This document shows positions 14,950 through 22,740 of a DNA stretch of 26,519 bases, piece after piece. The notes beneath the pieces were generated by a model, which saw only the letters and a program-made list of their open reading frames with translations, did no database searches and was not told the origin of the DNA. The stretch is from Streptosporangiaceae bacterium. GTDB taxonomy: Bacteria; Actinomycetota; Actinomycetes; Streptosporangiales; Streptosporangiaceae. Location of the stretch: contig JASHXW010000242.1 in NCBI GenBank assembly GCA_030043395.1, forward strand, positions 1-26,519, given 5' to 3'. Position numbers and translations under genes: made by a program. How positions within the stretch are numbered: the first letter of the stretch is position 1; every line of letters starts with the position of its first letter.

Positions 14950-17900
14950 TCAGGCGCGCTCGAAGGTGACCTGCTCACCTCCCCCCGCGTTGACCGAGAT
15001 CGCGAGGACCTCGTCGGCGATCCAGTCCCGGTAGGCGAGCAGGTCGGCGTCGGCGGCGGGCAGGTGCAGGACGATCCGGTCCGACAGGCCGAGCCTGGCC
15101 TCCTTGCGCATCGTGTTGACCGCGTGGATGAGGTCGTAGACGCGCTTCTCGCGGCTCAGCTCGTCGTCCAGGCTGGTGTCCAGGGCAACCGTCACGCCCT
15201 CGTCGGACGCGACCGACCAGCCGGCCTTCTCCAGCCGCTCGACGATGACCTCATCCGGCTCGAGCACGAACTCCATGACCTCGAACCTGCCGCCGTCGAG
15301 CTCGCGGAACTCCCCGGCATCCAGCGCCTTCTTCACCAGGGGCATGCTGGCGCCAAGCCGCGGCGCCAGGACGGGGAAGTTCGGCTTGACCCGCAGCCCG
15401 CTGCTCTCGATCCGCTCCAGGGTCACTTCCTTCACGCGCAGCTCGTCGGCGATCTCGGTGAGGTAACCGGCGATGCCGTCGGCGCCCTCGACGACGAGCG
15501 TGCGCAGCGGCTGGCGGAGCTGCAGCTTGGACTGCGCGCGGGCCCGCCGGCCGAGCTCGACCACCTGCCGCACGGCGGCCACGTTGGCGACCAGCTCGTC
15601 GTCGATGCCCCCGGCTTGCGGCCATCCAGCCAGGAACACGGACTCGGGCGCCTGCGGGCATGGCCCGACCACCAGCGCCTGCCACATGTGCTCGGCGAGG
15701 AACGGCAGCACCGGCGCGATCACCCGGACGGCCTGGACCAGGCTGGTCCACAGCGTCCGGAGGGCGGCCTCGTCGCCGTTCCAGAACCGCCGCCTTGACC
15801 GCCTGATGTACCAGTTCGACAGGTCGTCCACGTAGGACTCGAAGGCACGCAGCACGTTGACGGTCAGGTACTGCTCGTAACCGCTGGTGGCGTCCTCGAC
15901 GAGCCTGGCGGTCCTGGCGAGCAGCCAGTGGTCAAGCAGTTGCAGCCCCGGCCATGGCTCGGCGCCTGGCCCTGCCTGGGCAGCCGCGGCATCAAGGTCG
16001 GCGAAGCCCGGCGTGAAACCCGAGGTGTCCGCGTAGCTGCCGAAGAACGAGATGCTGTTCCACAGGGTCAGCAGCTTGCGCTGGATCTCCTTGCCCGGGC
16101 CGAAGCCGAACAGCAGGTTCTGGTTGGGCGGCTGCTGGCAGTACTGCCACCGCATCACGTCGGCGCCCATCCGCGCGAACGCCTCGTCGGCGCTGATCGC
16201 GTTGCCCCACGATCCGTGCATCTCCCGGCCGTGCTCGTCGAGCATCTTCTCGTAGCCGAGCACGGCACGGTACGGGGCCCGGCCGGTCAGCGTGACCGAC
16301 ATGAACAACTGGGAGTAAAACCACAGCCGGATTTGCTCGCGCATCTCCGACACCCAGTCTGCTGGGAACCATTGCTCCCAGTACGCCTGGTCAGGCAGGT
16401 CGGCCGTGGTCAGGCCCTTCGCCGCTCCCGTGGCGTAGCCCTCGTCGGCCCAGGTCCGGTGTTCCCAGCCGAGCGTGGAGAACGGGACGATGCCCGCGTC
16501 CAGCCAGACGTCGCCGACCTCCGCGATCCGCTGCACCTCGTGGTCGCACTTCGCGCAGCGGATCCGCACCTCGTCGATCCACGGCCTGCGCAACTCGGGC
16601 AGCCCGGCCACGACGGCAGGGTCAGTCGCGCGCTCAGACAGCTCGGCGCGCGAGCCGATCACGTTCAGGTGCCCGCAGGTGCACGGGTAGAACGGCAGCG
16701 GCAGGCCGTAGTAGCGGCGCCTGGAGATGTTCCAGTCCGACATGTTGACCAGCCAGTCGTCCATCCGGCTGCCCATGTAGGCCGGGGTCCACTCCACCGT
16801 CCGGTTCGCTGCCCGCATCGGCTCCCTGATCTCGGTCACCGAGATGAACCAGTCATCGGAGACCCGGAAGATCAGGCCGGTGTGGCAACGCCAGCACTCG
16901 GGGTAACGGTGGCTGATCGTGCCGGCGTTGACCAGCAGCGACCGCTCGCGCAGGTCGCTGACCACGCGGTCGGCGACCTCGGAGGTCGCCTGCCCGGCCA
17001 GCCAGCCGAATTCAGGGTAGAAACGGCCGGACTCGTCGACCGGCGCGAGCACTGGCAGGTTGTTGGCCTTGCCGAGGTCGAAGTCCTCCGAGCCGCAGCC
17101 TGGCGCGATGTGGACGATGCCGGTGCCCTCGTCCATCGAGACCTCGTCCCACCCGACCACGCGGTGCTCGACCGCGGAGCCGGGCTCGAGGTAGTCGAAC
17201 GGCCCGCTGTACCGCCAGCCGACCAGGGCAGAGCCGGGCAGCGTCTCGGTGAACTCCCGGCCCTCACCGCGCTCCACCGCCATCCAGTCACCGCTGGGCA
17301 GCCGCCCGTACGCGGCGTCGGGGCGGACGGCCGCGGCCACGTTGGCTGGCAGCGTCCACGGCGTGGTGGTCCAGATGACTAGTGCCTCGCCAGGCCGGTC
17401 CAGCAAGGGGAAGCGGACCGACAGCGACGGGTCGGACCGGTCCACGTAGTTGCCGACAAGCTCGTGCGCGGAGATGGACGTGCCGCACCTCGGGCACCAC
17501 TCAGTCGGCCGGTGGCCGATGTAGAGCCAGCCCCGCTCGTGCACGACGCGCAGGAACTTCCAGATGTACTCGATGTTGGTGTCGGAGAAGGTGTAGTAGT
17601 CCTTGCCCCAGTCCATCCACTGGCCAAGCCGGACCGATCCCTCGATCAGGGCCTGCGAGGACTTCTCCACGACCTCCCGGCACTTGGCCGCGAACGCCGC
17701 CAGGCCGTACTCCTCGATCTCGCGCTTGGAGTTCAGGCCAAGCTCCCGCTCGACGCCGACTTCGATCCACAGGCCCTGGCAATCGAAGCCATTCTGGTAG
17801 CGCTGGTCGAATCCGCGCATGGCCTTGTAGCGCTGGAATGCGTCCTTCAGCGTCCGGCCCCACGCGGTGTGCACGCCCAGGGTCTTGTTGGCCGTGACCG

Positions 17901-18039
17901 GGCCGTCGATGAAGCTGAACTTCGGCCCGCCGGCATTCTTCGCGCGCAGCCTGGCAAAAATGTCCTGGCCGTCCCAGAAGTCCAGGATCGCACGCTCAAG
18001 CGAATCAGCGTCTGGCTTGTCAGAGACGACTTCGAACAT
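14950..18039 (-). CDS. ileS: Isoleucyl-tRNA synthetase, divergent type
   Basis: This 1029-residue class I synthetase has the normal IleRS layout. There is a Rossmann core, the CP1 editing domain (WTTTPWTLPANVA at 223, then DEGTGIVHIAPGCGSEDF), zinc-binding pairs (CPRC at 182, CWRC at 382, CTC at 453, CAKC at 495), an anticodon-binding domain (about 690-850) and a C-terminal region. Both catalytic signatures are unusual. The HIGH position reads GVHT (55-58) in GPVTANKTLGVHTAWG, and the KMSKS position reads EMHGS (606-610). Related bacterial enzymes usually keep the second histidine and at least one lysine there; I cannot tell without an alignment whether this subfamily normally has these forms. 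No T-box leader is seen; only 59 bp separate the start from the next gene. It could be the main enzyme or a second, inhibitor-tolerant IleRS. Confidence 0.9.
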   Translation of the reverse strand: MFEVVSDKPDADSLERAILDFWDGQDIFARLRAKNAGGPKFSFIDGPVTANKTLGVHTAWGRTLKDAFQRYKAMRGFDQRYQNGFDCQGLWIEVGVERELGLNSKREIEEYGLAAFAAKCREVVEKSSQALIEGSVRLGQWMDWGKDYYTFSDTNIEYIWKFLRVVHERGWLYIGHRPTEWCPRCGTSISAHELVGNYVDRSDPSLSVRFPLLDRPGEALVIWTTTPWTLPANVAAAVRPDAAYGRLPSGDWMAVERGEGREFTETLPGSALVGWRYSGPFDYLEPGSAVEHRVVGWDEVSMDEGTGIVHIAPGCGSEDFDLGKANNLPVLAPVDESGRFYPEFGWLAGQATSEVADRVVSDLRERSLLVNAGTISHRYPECWRCHTGLIFRVSDDWFISVTEIREPMRAANRTVEWTPAYMGSRMDDWLVNMSDWNISRRRYYGLPLPFYPCTCGHLNVIGSRAELSERATDPAVVAGLPELRRPWIDEVRIRCAKCDHEVQRIAEVGDVWLDAGIVPFSTLGWEHRTWADEGYATGAAKGLTTADLPDQAYWEQWFPADWVSEMREQIRLWFYSQLFMSVTLTGRAPYRAVLGYEKMLDEHGREMHGSWGNAISADEAFARMGADVMRWQYCQQPPNQNLLFGFGPGKEIQRKLLTLWNSISFFGSYADTSGFTPGFADLDAAAAQAGPGAEPWPGLQLLDHWLLARTARLVEDATSGYEQYLTVNVLRAFESYVDDLSNWYIRRSRRRFWNGDEAALRTLWTSLVQAVRVIAPVLPFLAEHMWQALVVGPCPQAPESVFLAGWPQAGGIDDELVANVAAVRQVVELGRRARAQSKLQLRQPLRTLVVEGADGIAGYLTEIADELRVKEVTLERIESSGLRVKPNFPVLAPRLGASMPLVKKALDAGEFRELDGGRFEVMEFVLEPDEVIVERLEKAGWSVASDEGVTVALDTSLDDELSREKRVYDLIHAVNTMRKEARLGLSDRIVLHLPAADADLLAYRDWIADEVLAISVNAGGGEQVTFERA

Positions 18040-18098
18040 GGGCCGGAGTCTATCGTCCCGGCCGGCCTACCCCCGACCGAGTTTCCGGCGCGAGCGCG

Positions 18099-18611
18099 TT
18101 ACTGGCGCTCGATCAGGCCACGCAGGTAGGCGGCCTGGCCGACGTGCTGCAGGTCGTCAGAGATCACGCTGACCATCCGGACGCCGAGCGTGACCGGCGG
18201 GTCCCAGCTCTCGTCCACGACCCGGTCCAGGTCGGCGTCGCTGAGGGTGGCGCAGAAGTCCAGCGAGGCCTGGTAGACCTCGTCGTGGTAGCCGGTGAGC
18301 AGCTCGCCCGACTTGACGTGGAAGGCTCCGACCTCATCGGCGCTCTGCGCGTACCCGGTCTCGCGCAGGTCGTACGGCAGCGCGAACCTGCCGCCCCAGT
18401 CCTTGGCAGTCCAGACCTGCTCGGTGCCAGCCACCTCGGCGATATGGTCGTCCTGGATCCTGGTCAGGTGCCAGACTAGCCAGGCGATCGAGTTCGCAGC
18501 CCGGTCTGGCCGGAACGCGAGCTGATCGGCTGTGAGATTGTCGGCGGCAGCATGCACCTCCTGCCTTACGCGCCCGAACGCGTCGGCGAGCACCTCAGCG
18601 GCCGTCGTCAT
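18099..18611 (-). CDS. DinB-family (DUF664) metal-binding protein
   Basis: This 170-residue protein has a four-helix DinB/YfiT-like fold. The likely metal ligands are H48 and H56 (in WHLTRIQDDH) and H156 (in DDLQHVGQAAYL), the usual three-histidine set. In actinobacteria this superfamily includes mycothiol-dependent transferases and isomerases, so a thiol-S-transferase role is reasonable but not shown. The ATG at 18611 was chosen for AAGGGG about eight bases upstream; a longer frame to 18665 adds a non-family leader that reaches into the gadB promoter region. It is divergent from gadB, with 57 bp between the two starts. It may be co-transcribed with ileS, which begins 59 bp downstream on the same strand. 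Confidence 0.85.
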   Translation of the reverse strand: MTTAAEVLADAFGRVRQEVHAAADNLTADQLAFRPDRAANSIAWLVWHLTRIQDDHIAEVAGTEQVWTAKDWGGRFALPYDLRETGYAQSADEVGAFHVKSGELLTGYHDEVYQASLDFCATLSDADLDRVVDESWDPPVTLGVRMVSVISDDLQHVGQAAYLRGLIERQ

Positions 18612-18668
18612 GGGTACATCCCCTTCCGGATAACTGTCGGGTACAGCCACAGCCTCTAGGAGCACATC

Positions 18669-20048
18669 ATGGCGCAGCGCCGGAGCAGCATCGAGGTCAA
18701 CCCGCTCTTCTGCAGGCCAGGCGAGGCCTCAGAGCGGCCCAGGTTCGCCTTGGCCGACGACCCGATGCTGCCAGAGACCGCCTATCAGGTCGTGCACGAC
18801 CAGGCGATGCTCGATGGCAACGCCCGGCTGAACCTCGCCACGTTCGTCGGGACCTGGATGGAGCCCACCGCGAAAGCCCTGTATACCGAGGCGTTCGACA
18901 AGAACATGATCGACAAGGATGAGTACCCGGCCACGGCGGCGATCGAGAACCGCTGCTGGCGAATGCTCGCGGGGTTGTGGAATGCCCCGAATCCGCAAGA
19001 TTCCATCGGCACGTCGACGATCGGGTCGTCAGAGGCGTGCATGCTTGGCGGCCTGGCCATGAAGCGACGCTGGCAGCATGCCCGCCGGGATGCCGGCAAG
19101 TCCACGGACAAGCCGAACATCGTAATGAGCTCAGCGGTCCAGGTGTGCTGGGAGAAGTTCGCGAACTACTGGGACGTCGAGGCCAGGCTGGTGCCGGTCA
19201 CCGAGGAGCACCAGGTACTCGACGGCCACAACCTGGACTCCTACGTCGATGAGAACACCATCGGCGTGGTCGCGATCCTTGGCGTTACCTACACGGGCAT
19301 GTACGAGCCGGTCCGCAAGATCGCCGACGCACTCGACCAGATTCAGGAGAAGACCGGCCTGAACGTGCCGATCCACGTCGACGGCGCGTCAGGCGCCTTC
19401 ATCGCCCCGTTCCTGACCCCGGAGCTGGAGTGGGACTTCCGGATCGACCGGGTTCACTCGATCAGCACCAGCGCCCACAAGTACGGGCTGGTCTATCCGG
19501 GTCTTGGCTGGGTGGTCTGGCGGACGACGGACTGCCTGCCCCGTGATCTGGTGCTGGACGTCAGTTACCTCGGCGGGTCGATGCCGACATTCGCCCTGAA
19601 CTTCTCCCGCCCTGGCGCGCAGGTGCTCCTGCAGTACTACAACTTCCTGCGGCTCGGCCGCATTGGATACCGGGCCGTCCAGCGGTCTTCGCACGAGGTC
19701 GCCATGCACCTTGCCAACCGCATCGGGAAGATGCCGCAGTTCCAGTTGTGGACCGACCGGCCGGACCTGCCTGTGTTCGCCTGGCGGATGACACCGGGCT
19801 ACACCAAGAAGTGGGACCTGTACGACCTGGGCAACCAGCTACGGCAGACCGGGTGGCTCGTCCCTGCCTACCCGATGCCCGACAATCTCAGCGACGTGAC
19901 AGTCCAGCGCATCGTGGTGCGGAACGGGCTGTCCATGGACCTGGCCGAGTCGCTGCTCGACAACCTCGAGGCGGCCGTCAGCTACCTGGACGGGCTGGAC
20001 GGGCCGCTGCCCAAGGAGGGCAGGAACACGACCACCTTCCACCACTAG
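18669..20048 (+). CDS. gadB: Glutamate decarboxylase
   Basis: This 459-residue PLP enzyme (group II decarboxylase) converts glutamate to GABA and CO2, consuming a proton. The PLP lysine is K271 in STSAHKYGLVYPGLGW. D238 in PIHVDGASGAF pairs with the pyridine nitrogen, and TSTIGSSEACMLGGLAMKRR is the substrate-site segment typical of GAD. Length and overall order match bacterial GadB. The C-terminus ends TTTFHH; in E. coli GadB a C-terminal histidine closes the active site at neutral pH, so a similar plug is possible. The ATG has AGGAG six bases upstream. No glutamate/GABA antiporter or GABA aminotransferase is next to it, so the role (acid resistance, or GABA-shunt metabolism) is not set by context. 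Its stop is 3 bp from the convergent molybdenum-hydroxylase stop. Confidence 0.95.
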   Translation: MAQRRSSIEVNPLFCRPGEASERPRFALADDPMLPETAYQVVHDQAMLDGNARLNLATFVGTWMEPTAKALYTEAFDKNMIDKDEYPATAAIENRCWRMLAGLWNAPNPQDSIGTSTIGSSEACMLGGLAMKRRWQHARRDAGKSTDKPNIVMSSAVQVCWEKFANYWDVEARLVPVTEEHQVLDGHNLDSYVDENTIGVVAILGVTYTGMYEPVRKIADALDQIQEKTGLNVPIHVDGASGAFIAPFLTPELEWDFRIDRVHSISTSAHKYGLVYPGLGWVVWRTTDCLPRDLVLDVSYLGGSMPTFALNFSRPGAQVLLQYYNFLRLGRIGYRAVQRSSHEVAMHLANRIGKMPQFQLWTDRPDLPVFAWRMTPGYTKKWDLYDLGNQLRQTGWLVPAYPMPDNLSDVTVQRIVVRNGLSMDLAESLLDNLEAAVSYLDGLDGPLPKEGRNTTTFHH

Positions 20049-20051
20049 GCG

Positions 20052-21932
20052 CTAGCCGCGAAGCACGCCATCGCTGGTCAGCGGCATCGACCGGGGCCGC
20101 TGGCCGGTCGCCTCGAAGATGGCGGCCGCGATCGCCGGCGCAACCGCGATCATCGGCGCTTCGCCCGCGCCAGCCGACGGCAGGTCGGGGCGGTCGAGCA
20201 GGATCACCTCGACTGAAGGGATGTCGGCCAGCCTGGGCACCCGGTAGGAGGAGAACGAGCCGTTGGTGATCACGCCGTCGGTGAACTTGATCTCCTCATA
20301 CATCGCCCCGCCGAACGCCATCACGGTGGCTCCCTCGATCTGGTTGCTTACCGTCTGCGGGTTGACGATCGCGCCGCACTCATAGCCAGTCACCAGCGCG
20401 GTCACGCGCACCTGCCGCCCGCGCTCGATGATCACCTGTGCCGCCGTGACCACGCGACCGTCCTTCTCCATGCCGCACGCGATGCCGATGCCCACTCCCG
20501 GGATCGCAGGCCGGCCGGCTTCCCAGCCGATGTGCTCGGCGACCGCGCGCAGCACGGCGGCAAGCCGCTCGTCCGCAAGGTTGCGCAGCCTGAACTCCAC
20601 CGCGTCCATCCCGATCTGGTGCGCAAGCTCGTCGATCATGGACTCGCGTGCGAAGTTGTTGGCCGTCGCGGCGAGCGCCCGGTAGGAAGCCTGGGGGAGC
20701 GGGCTGGATGCCGGCTGGTACTCCAGCCGCAAGTCCGCGATCCGGTAGGGCACGCCGATTCCCGGCTGGCCGGCGTTGATATTCGTGAAGCTCCAGCCGG
20801 ACAAGTGGCCGTCCGCCGTGACGCCAGCCGCCACGTCGATCACCGCGAGCGGCCGCAGGGTTCCGGTGGTGAACTCCTCGGCCCGGCTCCAGTGCACGCG
20901 GACCGGGCGGCCAGCTTCCCTGGACAGTATCGCCGCCTCGGTGGCGATCCCGCCCGCATGCTTGCCGCCGAATGCTCCGCCGGTCGGCGGCACGATGATC
21001 CGTACGTCCTTCTGGTCGATGCCGAGCGCTTCTGCGACCTGCGCCCGGATCGGGAACGGCGTCTGCGTTCCGGTCCATACGGTCACCCGGCCGCCGTCCC
21101 ACGCTGCCACCGCGATCCGGGTCTCCAGCGCCGCCGGAGAGATGTAGGCAGCGGTGTAGGTCGCCTCGCAGCGATGCGCCGCGCTCTCCAGCGCCGTCGC
21201 CGCCGAACCCTCCTGCTGGAGGAACGGCCCGCCGAAGCGCCCTCCGGTCACGCCTTGTGTCGGGTGCTCGCGCAGGAACTTCACGACAGTGGAGTCCGAA
21301 GGGGCCTCTGGCAAGTCCCAGCTCGCTCCCGCGGCCAGATCGGCCACCGCCGCCCTCGCCGTCTCCAGGTCAGCCGCTACGACGCCCGCAAGCCCGCCTG
21401 ACCTGATGACGACCAAGTCGGGCCGGCCAGCGAGCCTTGCCGCATCCAGCTCACGCAGCGCCGCCCCCGGGACCGGCGGCCGCAGCACCGCGCCGTGCCA
21501 CATGCCGGGCTCGCCGAGATCAGAGCCGAAGCGACGCTGGCCGGTGACGGCGGCCGTTGTTCCCGGCGGCCTATGCGCGTGCCCGGCGACCGTCCAGGCC
21601 GAGGGGTCGGACAGGTCGGGTTGCCCGGCCACCACCTCGACCCGCCGCTCGGCTGGCCTGACAGGCAGCACGGTGCGCGCGTAGGCCGCGGTCGTGCGAA
21701 GCGCCGCGCCTGCATCGGGCATCGACCTGCTGCCGAAGGTGCCCATGTCGAACGGGCACAGGTCGGTGTCGCCCATCGCGATTCGCACGGTGACCACGGG
21801 GACGCCGAGTTCCTCAGCCACCAGCAATCGCAGCGCGGTCCTGTTGTCCTGCCCGACGTCGACCTTCCCGGTGAATGCGGTAACCAGGCCCCTGCGGTGA
21901 TGTGCAGCCAGGCGGTGGTGGCAGTGCTCCAT
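20052..21932 (-). CDS. Molybdopterin-binding part of a frameshifted molybdenum hydroxylase
   Basis: This is the large-subunit domain of the xanthine dehydrogenase/aldehyde oxidase family. It has GKVDVGQDNRTALRLLVAEE and DLCPFDMGTFGSRSMPDAGA near the start, the molybdopterin motif GGAFGGKHAG, YRALAATANNFARESMIDEL, and the catalytic glutamate in GAGEAPMIAVAPAI. Homology begins at GLVTAFTGKVD, right after the one-base frame break at 21889-21892. The ATG at 21932 merely opens this frame with unrelated residues and lacks a ribosome site. It continues the [2Fe-2S] frame, so the two were one gene of about 860 codons. There is no FAD subunit nearby, as in isoquinoline oxidoreductase or nicotinate dehydrogenase-like enzymes that pass electrons elsewhere. 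The substrate is probably an N-heterocycle or aldehyde, but is unknown. Confidence 0.8.
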   Translation of the reverse strand: MEHCHHRLAAHHRRGLVTAFTGKVDVGQDNRTALRLLVAEELGVPVVTVRIAMGDTDLCPFDMGTFGSRSMPDAGAALRTTAAYARTVLPVRPAERRVEVVAGQPDLSDPSAWTVAGHAHRPPGTTAAVTGQRRFGSDLGEPGMWHGAVLRPPVPGAALRELDAARLAGRPDLVVIRSGGLAGVVAADLETARAAVADLAAGASWDLPEAPSDSTVVKFLREHPTQGVTGGRFGGPFLQQEGSAATALESAAHRCEATYTAAYISPAALETRIAVAAWDGGRVTVWTGTQTPFPIRAQVAEALGIDQKDVRIIVPPTGGAFGGKHAGGIATEAAILSREAGRPVRVHWSRAEEFTTGTLRPLAVIDVAAGVTADGHLSGWSFTNINAGQPGIGVPYRIADLRLEYQPASSPLPQASYRALAATANNFARESMIDELAHQIGMDAVEFRLRNLADERLAAVLRAVAEHIGWEAGRPAIPGVGIGIACGMEKDGRVVTAAQVIIERGRQVRVTALVTGYECGAIVNPQTVSNQIEGATVMAFGGAMYEEIKFTDGVITNGSFSSYRVPRLADIPSVEVILLDRPDLPSAGAGEAPMIAVAPAIAAAIFEATGQRPRSMPLTSDGVLRG

Positions 21933-22627
21933 ACCGCCGGGTCGGGCGCCGGGTTCAGGACCACGACCAGGCCGTCGCCGAGGATGTCGAACCACTCCCG
22001 GTCTGCGGGATCGGTCAGGTCCCAAGGCCGGGCTGGCCGGTACTGCGGCTCGCCGGGCCGCGGCGGCCCGAACCGGTCGGCATCCGGTCCGTGCTCGGGC
22101 GCTTCGGCCACCACTGCTCCGGCGGCACTGACCGGGTCGGCGGATGCGTCGGACTTCGTCGCCGCCCGATGCACTGCCCGGCGGATTCTCGGGTAGCAGC
22201 CGCACCGGCAGATCTGCGTGGCCATCGCTGCGTCGATGGCCGCATCGTCCGGTTCAGGGTCCGATGACAGCAAGGCAGTCGTCGCGAGGACCATGCCGGG
22301 CGTGCAGTATCCGCACTGCGCGGCGCACTCCGCGGCGAATGCCCTCTGCACGTTGGTGAGCTGTCCGCCATCGGCCAGGCCCTCGATCGTCGTAATGCTC
22401 ATCCCGGCAACCGACTCCGCGGTTCGCTGGCACGACCGCACCACTTCGCCGTCCACCAGGACAGTGCAGGCGCCGCACGCCCCCTCCAGGCAACCTGGCT
22501 TGGCTCCGGTCAGGCCGAGCTGATCACGCAGCGCGAACAGCAGTCTCGCCGGGCCAGGTACTTCTACGTCGGCTCCGTTGACCCTGAGCGTGACGTTCTC
22601 TGCGGAGGTGGCGATCGTCATGCTCAT
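21377..22627 (-). CDS. [2Fe-2S] part of the same frameshifted molybdenum hydroxylase
   Basis: The N-terminal domain binds two [2Fe-2S] clusters: a plant-ferredoxin-type set (C46, C51, C54, C66 in GCLEGACGACTVLVDG and VVRSC) and a helical set (C105, C108, C140, C142 in CGYCTPGM and CRCGCYPRIRRAV). It is the electron-transfer part that takes electrons from the molybdopterin site. A linker (PWDLTDPADREWFDILGDGL) then leads into the large domain. In this frame the homology ends at WLHITAG, near base 21890, and the last 170 residues to 21377 are out-of-frame noise. Adding one G to the GGGG run at 21889-21892 gives a continuous fused protein. The start is the first in-frame ATG at 22627; the gap to the next upstream gene is 113 bp and holds nothing recognisable except the likely promoter. 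Sequencing error or real mutation cannot be told apart here. Confidence 0.8.
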   Translation of the reverse strand: MSMTIATSAENVTLRVNGADVEVPGPARLLFALRDQLGLTGAKPGCLEGACGACTVLVDGEVVRSCQRTAESVAGMSITTIEGLADGGQLTNVQRAFAAECAAQCGYCTPGMVLATTALLSSDPEPDDAAIDAAMATQICRCGCYPRIRRAVHRAATKSDASADPVSAAGAVVAEAPEHGPDADRFGPPRPGEPQYRPARPWDLTDPADREWFDILGDGLVVVLNPAPDPAVWSTATTAWLHITAGAWLPHSPGRSTSGRTTGPRCDCWWLRNSASPWSPCESRWATPTCARSTWAPSAAGRCPMQARRFARPRPTRAPCCLSGQPSGGSRWWPGNPTCPTPRPGRSPGTRIGRREQRPPSPASVASALISASPACGTARCCGRRSRGRRCVSWMRQGSLAGPTWSSSGQAGLRAS

Positions 22628-22740
22628 CCTTTGCCAACCGGCCGATGCGGGACGGTTAGCAGGATATCGAGCCTCAGCGGCCCGCTACGGCGGCCACTAC
22701 GCGGAGCCGGGCATGCCTGGTAGTACTAAGGCTGAAGCCG

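Noticed and set aside
15928..17382. Long plus-strand open frame (484 codons) opposite ileS.
   Set aside because: It mirrors the codon pattern of a clear synthetase gene, is low-complexity in composition, has no family motif, and is expected in high-GC DNA.
18040..18098. Searched for a T-box leader before ileS.
   Set aside because: The gap is too short, and neither the T-box core (TGG-ACC type) nor a specifier stem is visible.
22628..22740. Gap before the molybdenum hydroxylase examined for a terminator or riboswitch (for example a molybdenum-cofactor element).
   Set aside because: Only short self-complementary bits (AGCGGCCCGCT) were found; no conserved riboswitch core.
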